This document shows positions 5,313-14,589 of a stretch of DNA of 23,053 bases, piece after piece (position 1 is the first letter of the stretch; each line of letters opens with the position of its first letter). The DNA lies in assembly GCA_016932965.1 (NCBI GenBank), contig JAFGBW010000180.1, forward strand, positions 1 through 23,053, written 5' to 3'. The DNA comes from Candidatus Auribacterota bacterium. GTDB lineage: Bacteria > Auribacterota > JAFGBW01. The notes under the pieces were generated by a model, which saw only the letters and a program-made list of their open reading frames with translations, was not told where the DNA came from and did no database searches. The translations under genes and the position numbers were made by a program.

Positions 5313-7754
5313 ATGGCTGAAGACAAAAACACCAGGACGCAGCAGGAAGACAACCCGTCAGAAATGGGTTGTTTTAACAAAAAAACAATCGGCCATTATC
5401 AGCTCATCCGGGAAATCAGCCGCAGCGGCATGGGGATTGTTTTCGAAGCCTGGCATCCGGAACTCAAAAGAAAAGCGGCTATCAAAATCCTTCCTCTGGG
5501 GCAATCGCCGTCCGCGCTGGAACGGTTTAAAAGAGAGGCTGCCATTCTTTCACGGATCCGGCACAGCCAGATTGCCCAGGTGTACGACTTTGGAAAGGAC
5601 GATAATTGTTTCTACCTCGTCATGCAGTATATCGAAGGCCGCACGCTGGAAGAAAAACTGGATAAAAAAGACTTTTCCATAGATGAAGGATTTCTTCTGA
5701 TCAGAAAAACTGCCGTTATTCTCCATGATCTTCATGAACAGGGAGTGATACACAGGGATATCAAACCCTCAAACATCATGATCACTTCTCACCATGAGGT
5801 CGTTCTGCTTGATTTTGGGATTTCGAAATGTCTGGATAACGATTCTTTTTTCCGGATCACCCAATCGTCCATCGGTACTCCTGCCTATATGCCGCCGGAA
5901 TTCATCGATTCCAAAGGGGATGTCTGTGACAGGAGGTCCGATATTTATTCTCTTGGCGTGACCTTGTATGAAATCGCAACGGGTGTTTTGCCTTTTGACG
6001 AACCCAATTACTATTCATTAGCGGAAAAAATCAGGAAAGCGGATTTTGAGACGCCCCGCAAAAAAAATCCTGATTTATCCAAAGCAAAAGAAAGCCTGAT
6101 TTTAAAAGCCATGTCCTATAAAAGACAAAACCGTTATGCTTCTGCTCATGAGATGGCTCAAGATCTGGACAGAGTATTGAATGAAAAACCGCTCAGGCTT
6201 TCCAGGGTCCCGATTCTTTTCCATTATTTTATTTCCAAGTCAAGAGTCCGCCATGCTTTCTATTTCTTTCTTCTGTTTTGTTTTCTGCTTGTTGGATTGA
6301 CCCTCAAGGGGCCGTTCAGGAAACAAGACATTTATCCTGAACACCAGTGGAAAACCGTCGCTCTGTTTGACCGGAACATTCCTCTAGACGTTAGGATCTT
6401 CAATAATCTGGACGGCGGGATCCAAGTCAAAGAAATCAGCGACTTCATTGAAGCCCATCCGGATAATAAGGGTTTTACCTGGAAGAGAGATTCGCCGGGA
6501 TACCTGGTATTTCCGGAAATGTTTGAGTCTGAAATCAGGATCTCTTTCGATACTCCCTGCCCCAAAACAGAAGAATTCTTCGGCGTATTCAGTAATTCAG
6601 AAAGCGACTCGCTTTCCGGATATCTGGTCAAAATTCAGAAAAAGAGCGTCAGTCTCTGTAAAATGTATTATGGAAACCCCATCAAGGAATGTCCGGTCGT
6701 GTTTAAAACGGACAAAAACCGGATCATATTAGAAAGAAAAGGTGCTGAGCTGATCCTTTATTTAAATTCAAAAGAGGCCATCCGTTTCATGGATTACGAT
6801 CCGATATTAGGTACCCGGTATGCGTTCGCCGGCCTTTTTTTCAATCAAAAAGGCAGAAATGTGTCGGGTATCCGGATAGAAAAACCAAAACATCCTCTGG
6901 TCCTATCTCCTCTGATTCTGGGGCAGAAGCTTTTTAATCTGGACCGTTTTCAGGAGGCAATACAGGAATATCAAAATATCATCAATGAGTACCCCGATCA
7001 TTCCATCTCAAGGATCGCCTATTTTAGAATGGGAATGACCTATATCAAGCTGGAAGAATATGACAAAGCCATTGAAGTATTGACCCCCCTTTCTCAGGAC
7101 AAATCCGACACTCAGCTGCTTCCTGAAATCGAGTATCATAGGGCGATCAGCCTTTTCCTTTCCGGTAAAACGGATGAAGCGAAAAACATTATTCTTTCAG
7201 CCATTCACGACTATCCGGAATCGGAAATCGCCCTGAATATTTTTCTTTTTATCTATGATTCCTTTTTTTCAGGAGTCCGGCGTCATCCTGAACCAGGCAG
7301 GAAAAATGATAAAGAAAAGTGGTTCGATTTTATATTGGAACATTTCCCCAACCAAAGGCCTCTTTTTACCACAGCAACAAGAAAGATGATCTCAGCTTTT
7401 ATTTCAGAGGGCAAGATGGAAAAGGCCCTGTTCTATCTCGACCGTCTTGAAGAATATTTTCCCAATCAAACCGCCACTTGTGCCTGGGGAAAAATCACGC
7501 AGGGAGAACTCTATCTATCAAAAACAGATTATCTGAAAGCGCAGCAGGCCTTTAACGTTGTCCTCAAACGTTACAAAGGATTGAAAGCCTATGAAGCCAT
7601 AGCCATCTTGAAGCTGGCTGGGATGTATCATCAAACCGGGAAACGGGACCAGGCGGAAATGCTATACAAGAAGATCCTTTTGGATTATAAAGATTTGAAA
7701 GAATTTGTCCTGAAAGCAGAGGAAGGGTTGAAAGCAATTGAGAATTCAGAATAA
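5313..7754 (+). CDS. Membrane Ser/Thr protein kinase with external sandwich-like domain and TPRs
   Basis: The protein has 813 residues. A PknB-type kinase domain spans about 26-290: AIK with Lys58, Glu75, HRDIKPSN with Asp149 and Asn154, DFG at 167-169, GTPAYMPPE (PPE for APE) and Asp210. All catalytic residues are intact, so it should phosphorylate Ser/Thr. The glycine loop is unusual: SRSGMG replaces GxGGMG, losing the first two glycines. A single transmembrane helix at about 315-331 puts the kinase in the cytosol. Residues ~345-525 are beta-rich (GYLVKIQ, RIILERKGAELILYLN, YAFAGLFF) and resemble a concanavalin/LamG-type sandwich. TPR-like repeats run from ~535 to the end (FQEAIQEYQNIINEYPDH, YDKAIEVL). 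The ATG has no evident ribosome binding site. The next gene encodes an FHA-domain activator, a natural partner for a threonine kinase. The last codons overlap a short repeat also found at 14599. Confidence 0.92.
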   Translation: MAEDKNTRTQQEDNPSEMGCFNKKTIGHYQLIREISRSGMGIVFEAWHPELKRKAAIKILPLGQSPSALERFKREAAILSRIRHSQIAQVYDFGKDDNCFYLVMQYIEGRTLEEKLDKKDFSIDEGFLLIRKTAVILHDLHEQGVIHRDIKPSNIMITSHHEVVLLDFGISKCLDNDSFFRITQSSIGTPAYMPPEFIDSKGDVCDRRSDIYSLGVTLYEIATGVLPFDEPNYYSLAEKIRKADFETPRKKNPDLSKAKESLILKAMSYKRQNRYASAHEMAQDLDRVLNEKPLRLSRVPILFHYFISKSRVRHAFYFFLLFCFLLVGLTLKGPFRKQDIYPEHQWKTVALFDRNIPLDVRIFNNLDGGIQVKEISDFIEAHPDNKGFTWKRDSPGYLVFPEMFESEIRISFDTPCPKTEEFFGVFSNSESDSLSGYLVKIQKKSVSLCKMYYGNPIKECPVVFKTDKNRIILERKGAELILYLNSKEAIRFMDYDPILGTRYAFAGLFFNQKGRNVSGIRIEKPKHPLVLSPLILGQKLFNLDRFQEAIQEYQNIINEYPDHSISRIAYFRMGMTYIKLEEYDKAIEVLTPLSQDKSDTQLLPEIEYHRAISLFLSGKTDEAKNIILSAIHDYPESEIALNIFLFIYDSFFSGVRRHPEPGRKNDKEKWFDFILEHFPNQRPLFTTATRKMISAFISEGKMEKALFYLDRLEEYFPNQTATCAWGKITQGELYLSKTDYLKAQQAFNVVLKRYKGLKAYEAIAILKLAGMYHQTGKRDQAEMLYKKILLDYKDLKEFVLKAEEGLKAIENSE

Positions 7755-7984
7755 AATCGAAGAACTTTTTAACCAATAATGGCTAGGCTTCCCGCTGAAA
7801 TTCAAACGAGATACAAACAGAAATATAATCCAGATCGAGGTGAACCTATAAAATAAGCGCAGATAGCGGCTCAAAATTCTCGATTCTGTATCCTTACTTC
7901 AAAAATCAATGAACAGAGGAAAATCCGCATAAAATAGACAAATGTTACAATAGTTGAAATTTTACCTGATAGTACTGGATTCTT
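7755..7984. other. Intergenic gap between kinase and activator genes
   Basis: These 230 bases contain no gene, terminator hairpin or strong promoter. TACAAT at 7946-7951 is a possible -10 box about 35 bases before the activator ATG, but no matching -35 box is present. Confidence 0.35.
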
Positions 7985-9838
7985 ATGTATCTCCATGTTT
8001 TTTTTAAAAATGAATATTACCAAACCATAAAAATCGGGGAAAAGGATCTTCCTCTTACGATCGGCCGTTCCGAAGAAAACAGCCTTTCTCTGCCTTTTGA
8101 CGACATGATTTCCAGACGGCACGCCAGGGTAATCCGTCAGGAAAAGGAAACACAAATTGAGGATTGCGGAAGTAAAAACGGAATTCATATAGACGGAAAA
8201 AAAATACACAAACAATCTCTCCCTTATGAAAAAAAAATAGGGATAGGCAGTTCCTTTCTTGTTTTCTCTTCCGAACCTTACAAGGAAATAAAAAAAACAC
8301 TTCATTTTGACAGTAAAATCATTGAAAAGACAGCCAAACTGGGCAAGGAACTGGCAGGAGAAAAAATACTGTCTTTTTTGTACACGTTATCAGACCGAAT
8401 CACCTCCTGTGAAACAGAAGATGAATTATGGAAGGCGGTATTTGCTGAATTAAAGGTGTTATTTCGTCCTGACAGGATGATTTACTTCGAAACCGATACG
8501 GCACGAAAAAAAGCCGTGATCCGAAAACGGGCAGACCTTTCTTTGACCTCCTCGAGGCAGGGATTCAGCCGGAGTGTGACCCAGGAGATCATTGCCTCCG
8601 GAAAGGCGGTGTATATTCGGAACGTCATCGAAGAGTGTCAAGATAAGACAAAAACCATCTCAAGGATGGGAATCAGCTCGCTCATGGCTGTTCCTCTTTT
8701 TCATCAAAAAGAAATCAAAGGTATTCTTCAACTTGAGCTTTTTCAGCTTTCCCATTGCTTTGCTGAACAGGAATTCTTCGCATTATGCATTCTTTCACGC
8801 ATGCTTTCCGGACTGCTTAAAGATATCAAAACCATAGAAAGAATCCGGACGCAAAATGAATGTGCAGTGGAAAATACAGTCAGGCAACACCCCATAATAG
8901 GAAAAGATATCAAAACCAGAGAATGCCTGGAATGGGTCAAAAAGGCAGCACCCACTCACACAACTGTTTTGATCACAGGTGAAAGCGGAACAGGTAAAGA
9001 ATGTGTAGCCAGGATGATTCATGCTTTGAGTCCGAGAAAAGACAAGCCGTTGATCATCATCAATTGCGCTTCTATTCCTGAACAGATCATGGAGAGTGAA
9101 TTGTTCGGACATGAAAAAGGCTCGTTCACCGGCGCTATAGCTAAAAGAATGGGAAAACTTCAGGCTGCAGACATGGGAACCCTTTTTTTAGATGAAATAG
9201 GAGAGATGCCTTTCACCTTACAGGCAAAGCTGTTGCGCTTTCTTGAAGAAGGAGAGATCCATCCTATAGGAAGCAATGAATGCCGTCTGGCAGACGTCCG
9301 GATTATCGCTGCAACCAATAAAAACCTATCAAAGGCTATAGCTGAAAAGTCCTTTCGCGAGGATTTATTTTACCGGATTTCTGTTTTTCAAATCAATTGC
9401 CCGCCTTTACGGGAGAGAAAGGGAGATATCATACCCATAGCGCTTTATTATTTAAAACAGTTCTCCTTTCTTCTTGGAAAAGAATTTAATGATTTTTCTG
9501 AAGAAGCCCGGCGTCTCTTACTGTCTCATTCCTGGCCGGGAAACATCCGGGAACTGAAAAATGTTATCGAACGGGCATGCATCATTGGGGAAGGTGACAT
9601 CCTGGAAGCGGCATTTTTTTCTGATCATCTGAAAGGGGATTTTTTTTCACCTGCCCTCAATCCGCTTCTGAAGAAACACGATGAAATCCAAGCCCATTCC
9701 TCCCTGGAACAACGAGAACAAGACTACATTCTTCGTATACTGGAACAGACGAATCAGAACAAAACCAGGGCAGCCCAGCTGCTGGGAATAACGCGGAAAA
9801 CACTGTATTCGAAACTGAAACGCTGGAATTGTGCTTGA
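7985..9838 (+). CDS. Sigma-54-dependent transcriptional activator, FHA-GAF-AAA+-Fis
   Basis: The protein has 617 residues. An N-terminal FHA domain (about 20-95) keeps the phosphothreonine-binding residues: GRS with Arg28, SRRH with Ser43 and His46, and GSKN with Asn65. A GAF-like sensor follows (about 125-280; ILSFLYTLSDRI to MAVPLFHQKEIKGILQLE). The AAA+ sigma-54 interaction domain (about 302-535) has Walker A GESGTGKE (332-339), the sigma-54 contact loop GSFTGA (379-384, usual form GAFTGA), Walker B GTLFLDEIGE (398-407) and the HSWPGNIREL motif. A Fis-type helix-turn-helix ends the protein (TRAAQLLGITRKTLYSKLKRW). It should remodel sigma-54 RNA polymerase using ATP. The FHA input suggests activation by binding a phosphothreonine protein, most simply the kinase encoded upstream. 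One candidate target promoter is at 2908-2923. The start ATG has only a weak ribosome binding site. Confidence 0.95.
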   Translation: MYLHVFFKNEYYQTIKIGEKDLPLTIGRSEENSLSLPFDDMISRRHARVIRQEKETQIEDCGSKNGIHIDGKKIHKQSLPYEKKIGIGSSFLVFSSEPYKEIKKTLHFDSKIIEKTAKLGKELAGEKILSFLYTLSDRITSCETEDELWKAVFAELKVLFRPDRMIYFETDTARKKAVIRKRADLSLTSSRQGFSRSVTQEIIASGKAVYIRNVIEECQDKTKTISRMGISSLMAVPLFHQKEIKGILQLELFQLSHCFAEQEFFALCILSRMLSGLLKDIKTIERIRTQNECAVENTVRQHPIIGKDIKTRECLEWVKKAAPTHTTVLITGESGTGKECVARMIHALSPRKDKPLIIINCASIPEQIMESELFGHEKGSFTGAIAKRMGKLQAADMGTLFLDEIGEMPFTLQAKLLRFLEEGEIHPIGSNECRLADVRIIAATNKNLSKAIAEKSFREDLFYRISVFQINCPPLRERKGDIIPIALYYLKQFSFLLGKEFNDFSEEARRLLLSHSWPGNIRELKNVIERACIIGEGDILEAAFFSDHLKGDFFSPALNPLLKKHDEIQAHSSLEQREQDYILRILEQTNQNKTRAAQLLGITRKTLYSKLKRWNCA

Positions 9839-10140
9839 TTGGAACCTCAATAAAGGGTGAAAAATTCGCTGGTTATATTCCTTTATTATGTTATGATTTT
9901 ATCCTTTCCGAAAAAAATGAAGAATAAATGGATATTCGATACAGTTGTGACGGTCAACATAATAGGATCATGGGTAAAACAGGACAATTAATAACCAAGG
10001 GCAATAATACCCGCCGTGAAATCAAAGAACAACGGCCTGATTGGAACTTGAACCGCATATGCATGGAATGAGATGACAACATGATCCATAATGCACCAAG
10101 CTTTTATCATCAGGCATGATTTTATATCTGGATATCACCT
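9839..10140. other. Intergenic region before hprK
   Basis: These 302 bases show no hairpin terminator or convincing promoter pair. TATGAT near 9890 and CATAAT near 9959 are possible -10 boxes without good -35 partners. A 33-codon frame at 9970-10071 lacks a ribosome binding site and is not called. Confidence 0.45.
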
Positions 10141-11097
10141 ATGGACAGATCAGGATATAAAGGAAGAGAGCTCACCGTAGCTTCTTTGTATGAATCCATG
10201 AAACGCCAGCTGAGGCTTGAATTGCTGGCAGGGGCTGATGGACTCAATCGAAAAATCAAAGTGGCGGAAACCAATCGTCCCGGGCTTGCCTTGGCCGGTT
10301 ATGTGGAATATTTTGCCAACAGAAGGATTCAGGTTTTAGGCAAAGTCGAAATCAATTTCTTAAATTCCTTATCCAAACGCAAAGCCAGGGAGAGGCTGAA
10401 ACCTCTTTTCGTCCCAAACATCCCCTGTATCATTATTTCCAGGCGTTTTCCTCCGACTCAGGAATTGATCAATATGTCCAATGAATTCAAGGTGCCGCTT
10501 CTTCGTTCCCCTTTCGTGACAATGCGTATCATCAATAAAATCACGGTATTTTTAGATAATTGGTTTGCTCCGTTCACCCATGTTCATGGTTCTCTCCTGG
10601 AGGTTTCCGGAGTAGGAGTTCTCATCACCGGAAAAAGCGGAATCGGAAAATCAGAAAGTTCGCTTTCATTGATCAGCCGCGGGCACAGATTGATCGCTGA
10701 CGATATTGTCCGTATTCACGTGGAGGACGGCATCACGCTGGTCGGCTCCTCCTCTGAAATCACCTCACATCACATGGAACTTCGCGGATTAGGGATCATC
10801 AATGTTGAAAATTTATTTGGCGTGGGCTGCATACGCGATCGAAAAAGGATTGATATCAATATTTATCTTGAAGAATGGGATCCAAACAGGGAATATGACC
10901 GTCTGGGGATGCATGAAAGCAAGACCACCATTTTAGGGATTGAAATACCCTACAATGTTATTCCTGTCCGCCCAGGAAGGGATATTGCCCTTTTAGTTGA
11001 AGCTGCAGCATTGAATCAGCGTTTAAAATGGATGGGAAGGAATCCGGCAAAAGAACTGAATGATAAAATCTTGAAAGCAATGAAAGGTAAAATCTGA
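10141..11097 (+). CDS. hprK: HPr kinase/phosphorylase
   Basis: The protein has 318 residues, the usual family length. It phosphorylates HPr on its regulatory serine using ATP or PPi and can reverse the reaction. The N-terminal domain has the family pattern (RLELLAGADGLNRKI, NRPGLALAGYVEYF, RIQVLGKVE). The catalytic domain has Walker A GKSGIGKS (164-171) and the HprK signature ELRGLGIINVENLFGV. His149, Lys170, Asp187, Asp188 and Glu213 are spaced exactly like His140, Lys161, Asp178, Asp179 and Glu204 of the Lactobacillus casei enzyme, so both activities should be intact. The ATG has a poor ribosome binding site, but the domain alignment supports a start close to it. The genes for its substrate HPr and for enzyme I follow directly. 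Confidence 0.96.
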   Translation: MDRSGYKGRELTVASLYESMKRQLRLELLAGADGLNRKIKVAETNRPGLALAGYVEYFANRRIQVLGKVEINFLNSLSKRKARERLKPLFVPNIPCIIISRRFPPTQELINMSNEFKVPLLRSPFVTMRIINKITVFLDNWFAPFTHVHGSLLEVSGVGVLITGKSGIGKSESSLSLISRGHRLIADDIVRIHVEDGITLVGSSSEITSHHMELRGLGIINVENLFGVGCIRDRKRIDINIYLEEWDPNREYDRLGMHESKTTILGIEIPYNVIPVRPGRDIALLVEAAALNQRLKWMGRNPAKELNDKILKAMKGKI

Positions 11098-11174
11098 TTG
11101 TTCTTCTCTTGAAGCTGTTTTCCTTTTTTGATACGAAAACGCATCCTTCATGCATGATGAATACATAAAAAATT

Positions 11175-11474
11175 ATGAGTACAGAAGATGCAACTAACAC
11201 CTTTGAAAGACGCGTGGCCATTTTAAATAAGCTAGGACTTCATGCACGGCCCGCGGCTATGCTTGTTAAAAATGCCAACAGGTTTAAATCTGACATTTTT
11301 ATCACAAAAGAAGACGCTAACGGAGAAACCGTGAATGGTAAAAGCATCATGGGAGTGATGATGCTGGCTGCCTCTATTGGGACTTCACTGACCATCAAAG
11401 CGGTGGGGCATGATTGTAAAGAAGCCGTAGAGACCCTGGAGGCCCTAATCAATGACAAATTTGGAGAAGAATAG
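11175..11474 (+). CDS. ptsH: Phosphocarrier protein HPr
   Basis: The protein has 99 residues, slightly longer than typical HPr (about 85-90) because of an N-terminal extension and a three-residue insertion. His23 in LGLHARPAAM is the site phosphorylated by enzyme I. Ser57 in NGKSIMGVMMLAA corresponds to the HprK-regulated Ser46 of B. subtilis HPr, in the Ser/Ile/Met context HprK recognises. With both sites present it can serve as phosphocarrier and as regulator. It lies 77 bases after hprK and four bases before ptsI, so co-transcription is likely. Upstream of the ATG is AT-rich (ACATAAAAAATT) with no clear ribosome binding site. Confidence 0.96.
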   Translation: MSTEDATNTFERRVAILNKLGLHARPAAMLVKNANRFKSDIFITKEDANGETVNGKSIMGVMMLAASIGTSLTIKAVGHDCKEAVETLEALINDKFGEE

Positions 11475-11477
11475 ACC

Positions 11478-13271
11478 TTGAGGAAAAAAGCGAAAAAATC
11501 CTCACAGCTTGACCAGATCATTTATTACGGCATCCCTGTTTCTGAAGGAGTTGTCATTGGCAATGTTTATAAGTTCGACTCCGGTATTTCAAAACCAATC
11601 CTTGAAAGAAACATCAGAAAATCCGAAATCGCATCTGAAGTTTTAAAATTCGAAAACGCCCTGATTCAAACCCGCAAGGAACTCCTTGAGATTCAGACGA
11701 AAATCGCTGAAGCCATGGGAAGCGATCATGCTGATATTTTCAACGCGCATTTGCTCGTTCTGGAAGACTCAACCATCATGGAGGAAGTCACCAAACGAAT
11801 TCAACACGAACTGAAAAATGCGGAATTCATCTTTTCGGATGTGATGAAACAGTTCACCAAAGTCTTCAGCGAAATGCAGGATGAATATTTAAGGGAACGT
11901 ATTTCGGATATCAAGGATGTCACGCGCAGAATCCTTCGAAATATCAAAGGGGAAAAAAAGCAGGATCTCACTCAAATTAAGGAAGAAGTGGTGGTCATAG
12001 CCTATGATTTATCTCCATCTGATACCGTTTTAATGCATAAAGAAAACGTTGTCGGATTCGCTACAGATATCGGCGGAAAGACTTCCCATACCGCTATCAT
12101 GGCCAGATCATTAGGCATACCAGCCGTAGTGGGACTCCATGATGTGTCCAGGAGAATTCCACTTGGTTCCACAGTAATCCTGGATGGGACCAAAGGGCTT
12201 TTGATTGTCAACCCCGTCTCTGATACGCTTAAAAAATATTCCGATACAAAATCTCTGATCGAAATTTATGAAGAAAATCTGAAATCATTAAAAAATATCG
12301 AAACCGTGACAAAAGATGGACGAAAAATCGAATTACACAGCAACATTGAAATGCCTGAAGATATACAGTCCCTTCTTTCTCACGGTGCATTAGGGGTTGG
12401 ATTGTATCGAACCGAATTTTGTTACATGAACCGGACGGATCTACCTTCTGAAGATGAATTATTTCATGTCTACAGCAAAGTCGTTCGAAAAATGAATCCC
12501 AAGCCCGTGGTCATCCGTACCATGGACATGGGGGGGGATAAATTCCTTTCGCACCTTAAACTGCCGGTTGAATTGAATCCTTTTATGGGCTGGCGTGCCA
12601 TTCGATTTTGCCTCGAACGGATCGATATTTTTAAGACACAGATGCGGGCCATATTAAGGGCATCCGCGTTTGGCAAAACCAAAATCATGTATCCCATGAT
12701 TTCTAATCTCAATGAAGTGATTCAGGCCAACAGTATTTTAAAAAAATGCATGAAAGAATTAAAAAATGAGCATTTGGACTATGATGAAAACATCGAAATT
12801 GGAATCATGATTGAGATCCCCAGCGCGGCGATTACTTCTCATTTTCTCGCCAATCATGTTCAGTTTTTCAGCATCGGAACCAATGACCTTATTCAGTACA
12901 CGTTGGCTGTAGACCGTATCAATGAACGGATCGCCTATCTCTATCAGCCATTTCACCCTGGAGTTCTTCGGCTCATTCAGATGGTCGTACAGGCAGCCAG
13001 TAAGAATAAAGTGGATGTCTCCGTATGCGGAGAAATGGCGGGAGATCCTGCAGGCGCCATCATTTTAGTAGGGATGGGGATCACCAAACTCAGTTTATCC
13101 TCCATGTTTATCCCGAAAATAAAAAGCATCCTACGCGCCATCACCTATGCTGAAGCTGAAGATTTGGTCAATAAAACCATGCACTGTTCCCAGGCCGTGG
13201 AAATAAAAGAACTGGTTGATCCGATCATTAAGCGCGTTGTCCCCAATTTTGTCAATGAAACTGTCCTTTAG
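11478..13271 (+). CDS. ptsI: PTS phosphoenolpyruvate-protein phosphotransferase (enzyme I)
   Basis: The protein has 597 residues against about 575 in E. coli, and transfers phosphate from phosphoenolpyruvate to His23 of HPr. Features in order: the HPr-binding helical domain (LKFENALIQTRKELLEIQ), active-site His204 in GGKTSHTAIMARSLGIPAVVGL's first part, GLYRTEF, the PEP-binding MYPMIS and IGIMIEIPSAAI, SIGTNDLIQYTLAVDR, and catalytic Cys517 in VSVCGEMAGDP. The His-Cys spacing of 313 equals that of E. coli (His189, Cys502). The chosen start is TTG at 11478: GGAGAA lies a suitable distance upstream inside the end of ptsH, and no ATG fits before the domain. The gap to ptsH is three bases, suggesting translational coupling. 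No EIIA, EIIB or EIIC gene is in the window. Confidence 0.96.
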   Translation: MRKKAKKSSQLDQIIYYGIPVSEGVVIGNVYKFDSGISKPILERNIRKSEIASEVLKFENALIQTRKELLEIQTKIAEAMGSDHADIFNAHLLVLEDSTIMEEVTKRIQHELKNAEFIFSDVMKQFTKVFSEMQDEYLRERISDIKDVTRRILRNIKGEKKQDLTQIKEEVVVIAYDLSPSDTVLMHKENVVGFATDIGGKTSHTAIMARSLGIPAVVGLHDVSRRIPLGSTVILDGTKGLLIVNPVSDTLKKYSDTKSLIEIYEENLKSLKNIETVTKDGRKIELHSNIEMPEDIQSLLSHGALGVGLYRTEFCYMNRTDLPSEDELFHVYSKVVRKMNPKPVVIRTMDMGGDKFLSHLKLPVELNPFMGWRAIRFCLERIDIFKTQMRAILRASAFGKTKIMYPMISNLNEVIQANSILKKCMKELKNEHLDYDENIEIGIMIEIPSAAITSHFLANHVQFFSIGTNDLIQYTLAVDRINERIAYLYQPFHPGVLRLIQMVVQAASKNKVDVSVCGEMAGDPAGAIILVGMGITKLSLSSMFIPKIKSILRAITYAEAEDLVNKTMHCSQAVEIKELVDPIIKRVVPNFVNETVL

Positions 13272-13287
13272 CAGGGAGGCAGCAGTC

Positions 13288-14589
13288 ATGTTTAGAAAAG
13301 GGAACCTTTTTTTTCTTTTTGTTTTGTTTTTCTGCCTATGCTTTATATATGCCGGATGCGGGAAAAAAAGGAGCGATTCCGATGCAGTCATAATCTGGCA
13401 CTGGATGACGGATCGTCACGATACGTTTTTAAAGCTGAGCAAGCAGTACAAAGCAGAAACAGGTAAAACCGTCATCTTTGAACTGTCCGCTCCTACCGAT
13501 GTCTATACCTCAAAAGTACGCGCGGCAGCTCAAACCAACACACTGCCGGATATCTTCAGCGTGCTAGGAGTGTCTCAGGATCTGTCGAATTTCATCCATG
13601 CCGGATTGATTCATTGCCTGACGCCTTACATGGAAGAAAACCATCATGAATGGGAGAGGTCTTTTTATCCGAACGCAATCGGAATGAACGCGTTTACGGA
13701 ACCCAATCAATGGAATGTTCCTGAAGGGATCTATGGTGTTCCCATAGATGTCACCAATATCCAGATGATATACAACAAGGATATTTTTAAAACAGCCGGT
13801 ATCGATAAAATTCCTGAAACATGGGAAGAATTCCTGAAAGCAGGCGACTTAGTCACTTCAAAAACGGATAAACAATTTTTTGTCGTGGGATTTGGCGAAA
13901 CCTGGCTGATCAACACCATGGTCAGGATTTTTGCCTATAATTTGATTGGAGAAAAGAAACTGATCCAGACCATCAAGGGAGAATGCCCCTATTCTTCCGC
14001 TGAATGGATAGACATTTTCAATAAATTCAGAGAAATGAGTGAAAAAAAACTGTTCGCGGCAGGTATTGTCACCATGATCAACAGAAATGCGGAACGTTTA
14101 TTTGCTACTGGAAGGGCAGCGGTCACCTACAATGGCTCATGGAGCGTCAATGTTTTCAGAGGAATGAATCCGGATTTGAACTATGGAACCATGTTTTTTC
14201 CAAAGATCAGCGATCATTACCCCTTGCTGATCCAGGGGGGAGCCGGATCATCCCTGATGGTGAGCGAACATTCTCTCCGAAAAAAAGAGGCTGTCGCCTT
14301 TTTAAAATGGATGACCTCCAAATCCAGCCAGATCTTTTTATCCACGGAAACCAACAATCTTCCTTCAAATAAAGAGGCTGTAGGGCAGATGCCGGCTATT
14401 CTCAATGAATATGCAAAAGACATGGACAAAACTTTTCATCCAGCGCTTTTACCAGTCGGCGAAGATCCCAATATCGAAGAAGCGACAGCAAGGGGGATTC
14501 AATCCATCATCATCGGAGAAACCACTCCTGAAGAACTGGCCGAAAAAATCACGCTTTTAAAAAAACAAACCCTGAACGAGAGTGAATAA
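13288..14589 (+). CDS. Sugar ABC transporter substrate-binding lipoprotein (family 1)
   Basis: The mature protein begins at a lipidated Cys: the precursor has MFRKGN, a hydrophobic core and lipobox YAGC (Cys24). GGGAGG seven bases before ATG 13288 fixes this start; an in-frame ATG 24 codons upstream inside ptsI has none of this and would spoil the signal peptide. The 434-residue protein shows the MalE/UgpB-type pattern: IIWHWMTDRHDTFLKLSKQY, VRAAAQTNTLPDIFSV, GVPIDVTNIQMIYNKDIFKTAGI, PETWEEFL, TGRAAVTYNGSWSV, and KKEAVAFLKWMTS. It binds a sugar or oligosaccharide outside the inner membrane and delivers it to the permeases at 14855-16606. It starts 16 bases after ptsI, so it is probably in the hprK-ptsH-ptsI transcript. 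The substrate cannot be read from the sequence. Confidence 0.93.
   Translation: MFRKGNLFFLFVLFFCLCFIYAGCGKKRSDSDAVIIWHWMTDRHDTFLKLSKQYKAETGKTVIFELSAPTDVYTSKVRAAAQTNTLPDIFSVLGVSQDLSNFIHAGLIHCLTPYMEENHHEWERSFYPNAIGMNAFTEPNQWNVPEGIYGVPIDVTNIQMIYNKDIFKTAGIDKIPETWEEFLKAGDLVTSKTDKQFFVVGFGETWLINTMVRIFAYNLIGEKKLIQTIKGECPYSSAEWIDIFNKFREMSEKKLFAAGIVTMINRNAERLFATGRAAVTYNGSWSVNVFRGMNPDLNYGTMFFPKISDHYPLLIQGGAGSSLMVSEHSLRKKEAVAFLKWMTSKSSQIFLSTETNNLPSNKEAVGQMPAILNEYAKDMDKTFHPALLPVGEDPNIEEATARGIQSIIIGETTPEELAEKITLLKKQTLNESE

Noticed and set aside
9970-10071. 33-codon open frame upstream of hprK
   Set aside because: No ribosome binding site and no recognisable motif; an open frame of this length is expected by chance.
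13216-13287. Upstream ATG for the sugar-binding protein inside ptsI
   Set aside because: It would put 24 extra residues before the lipoprotein signal and has no ribosome binding site, whereas ATG 13288 has GGGAGG.
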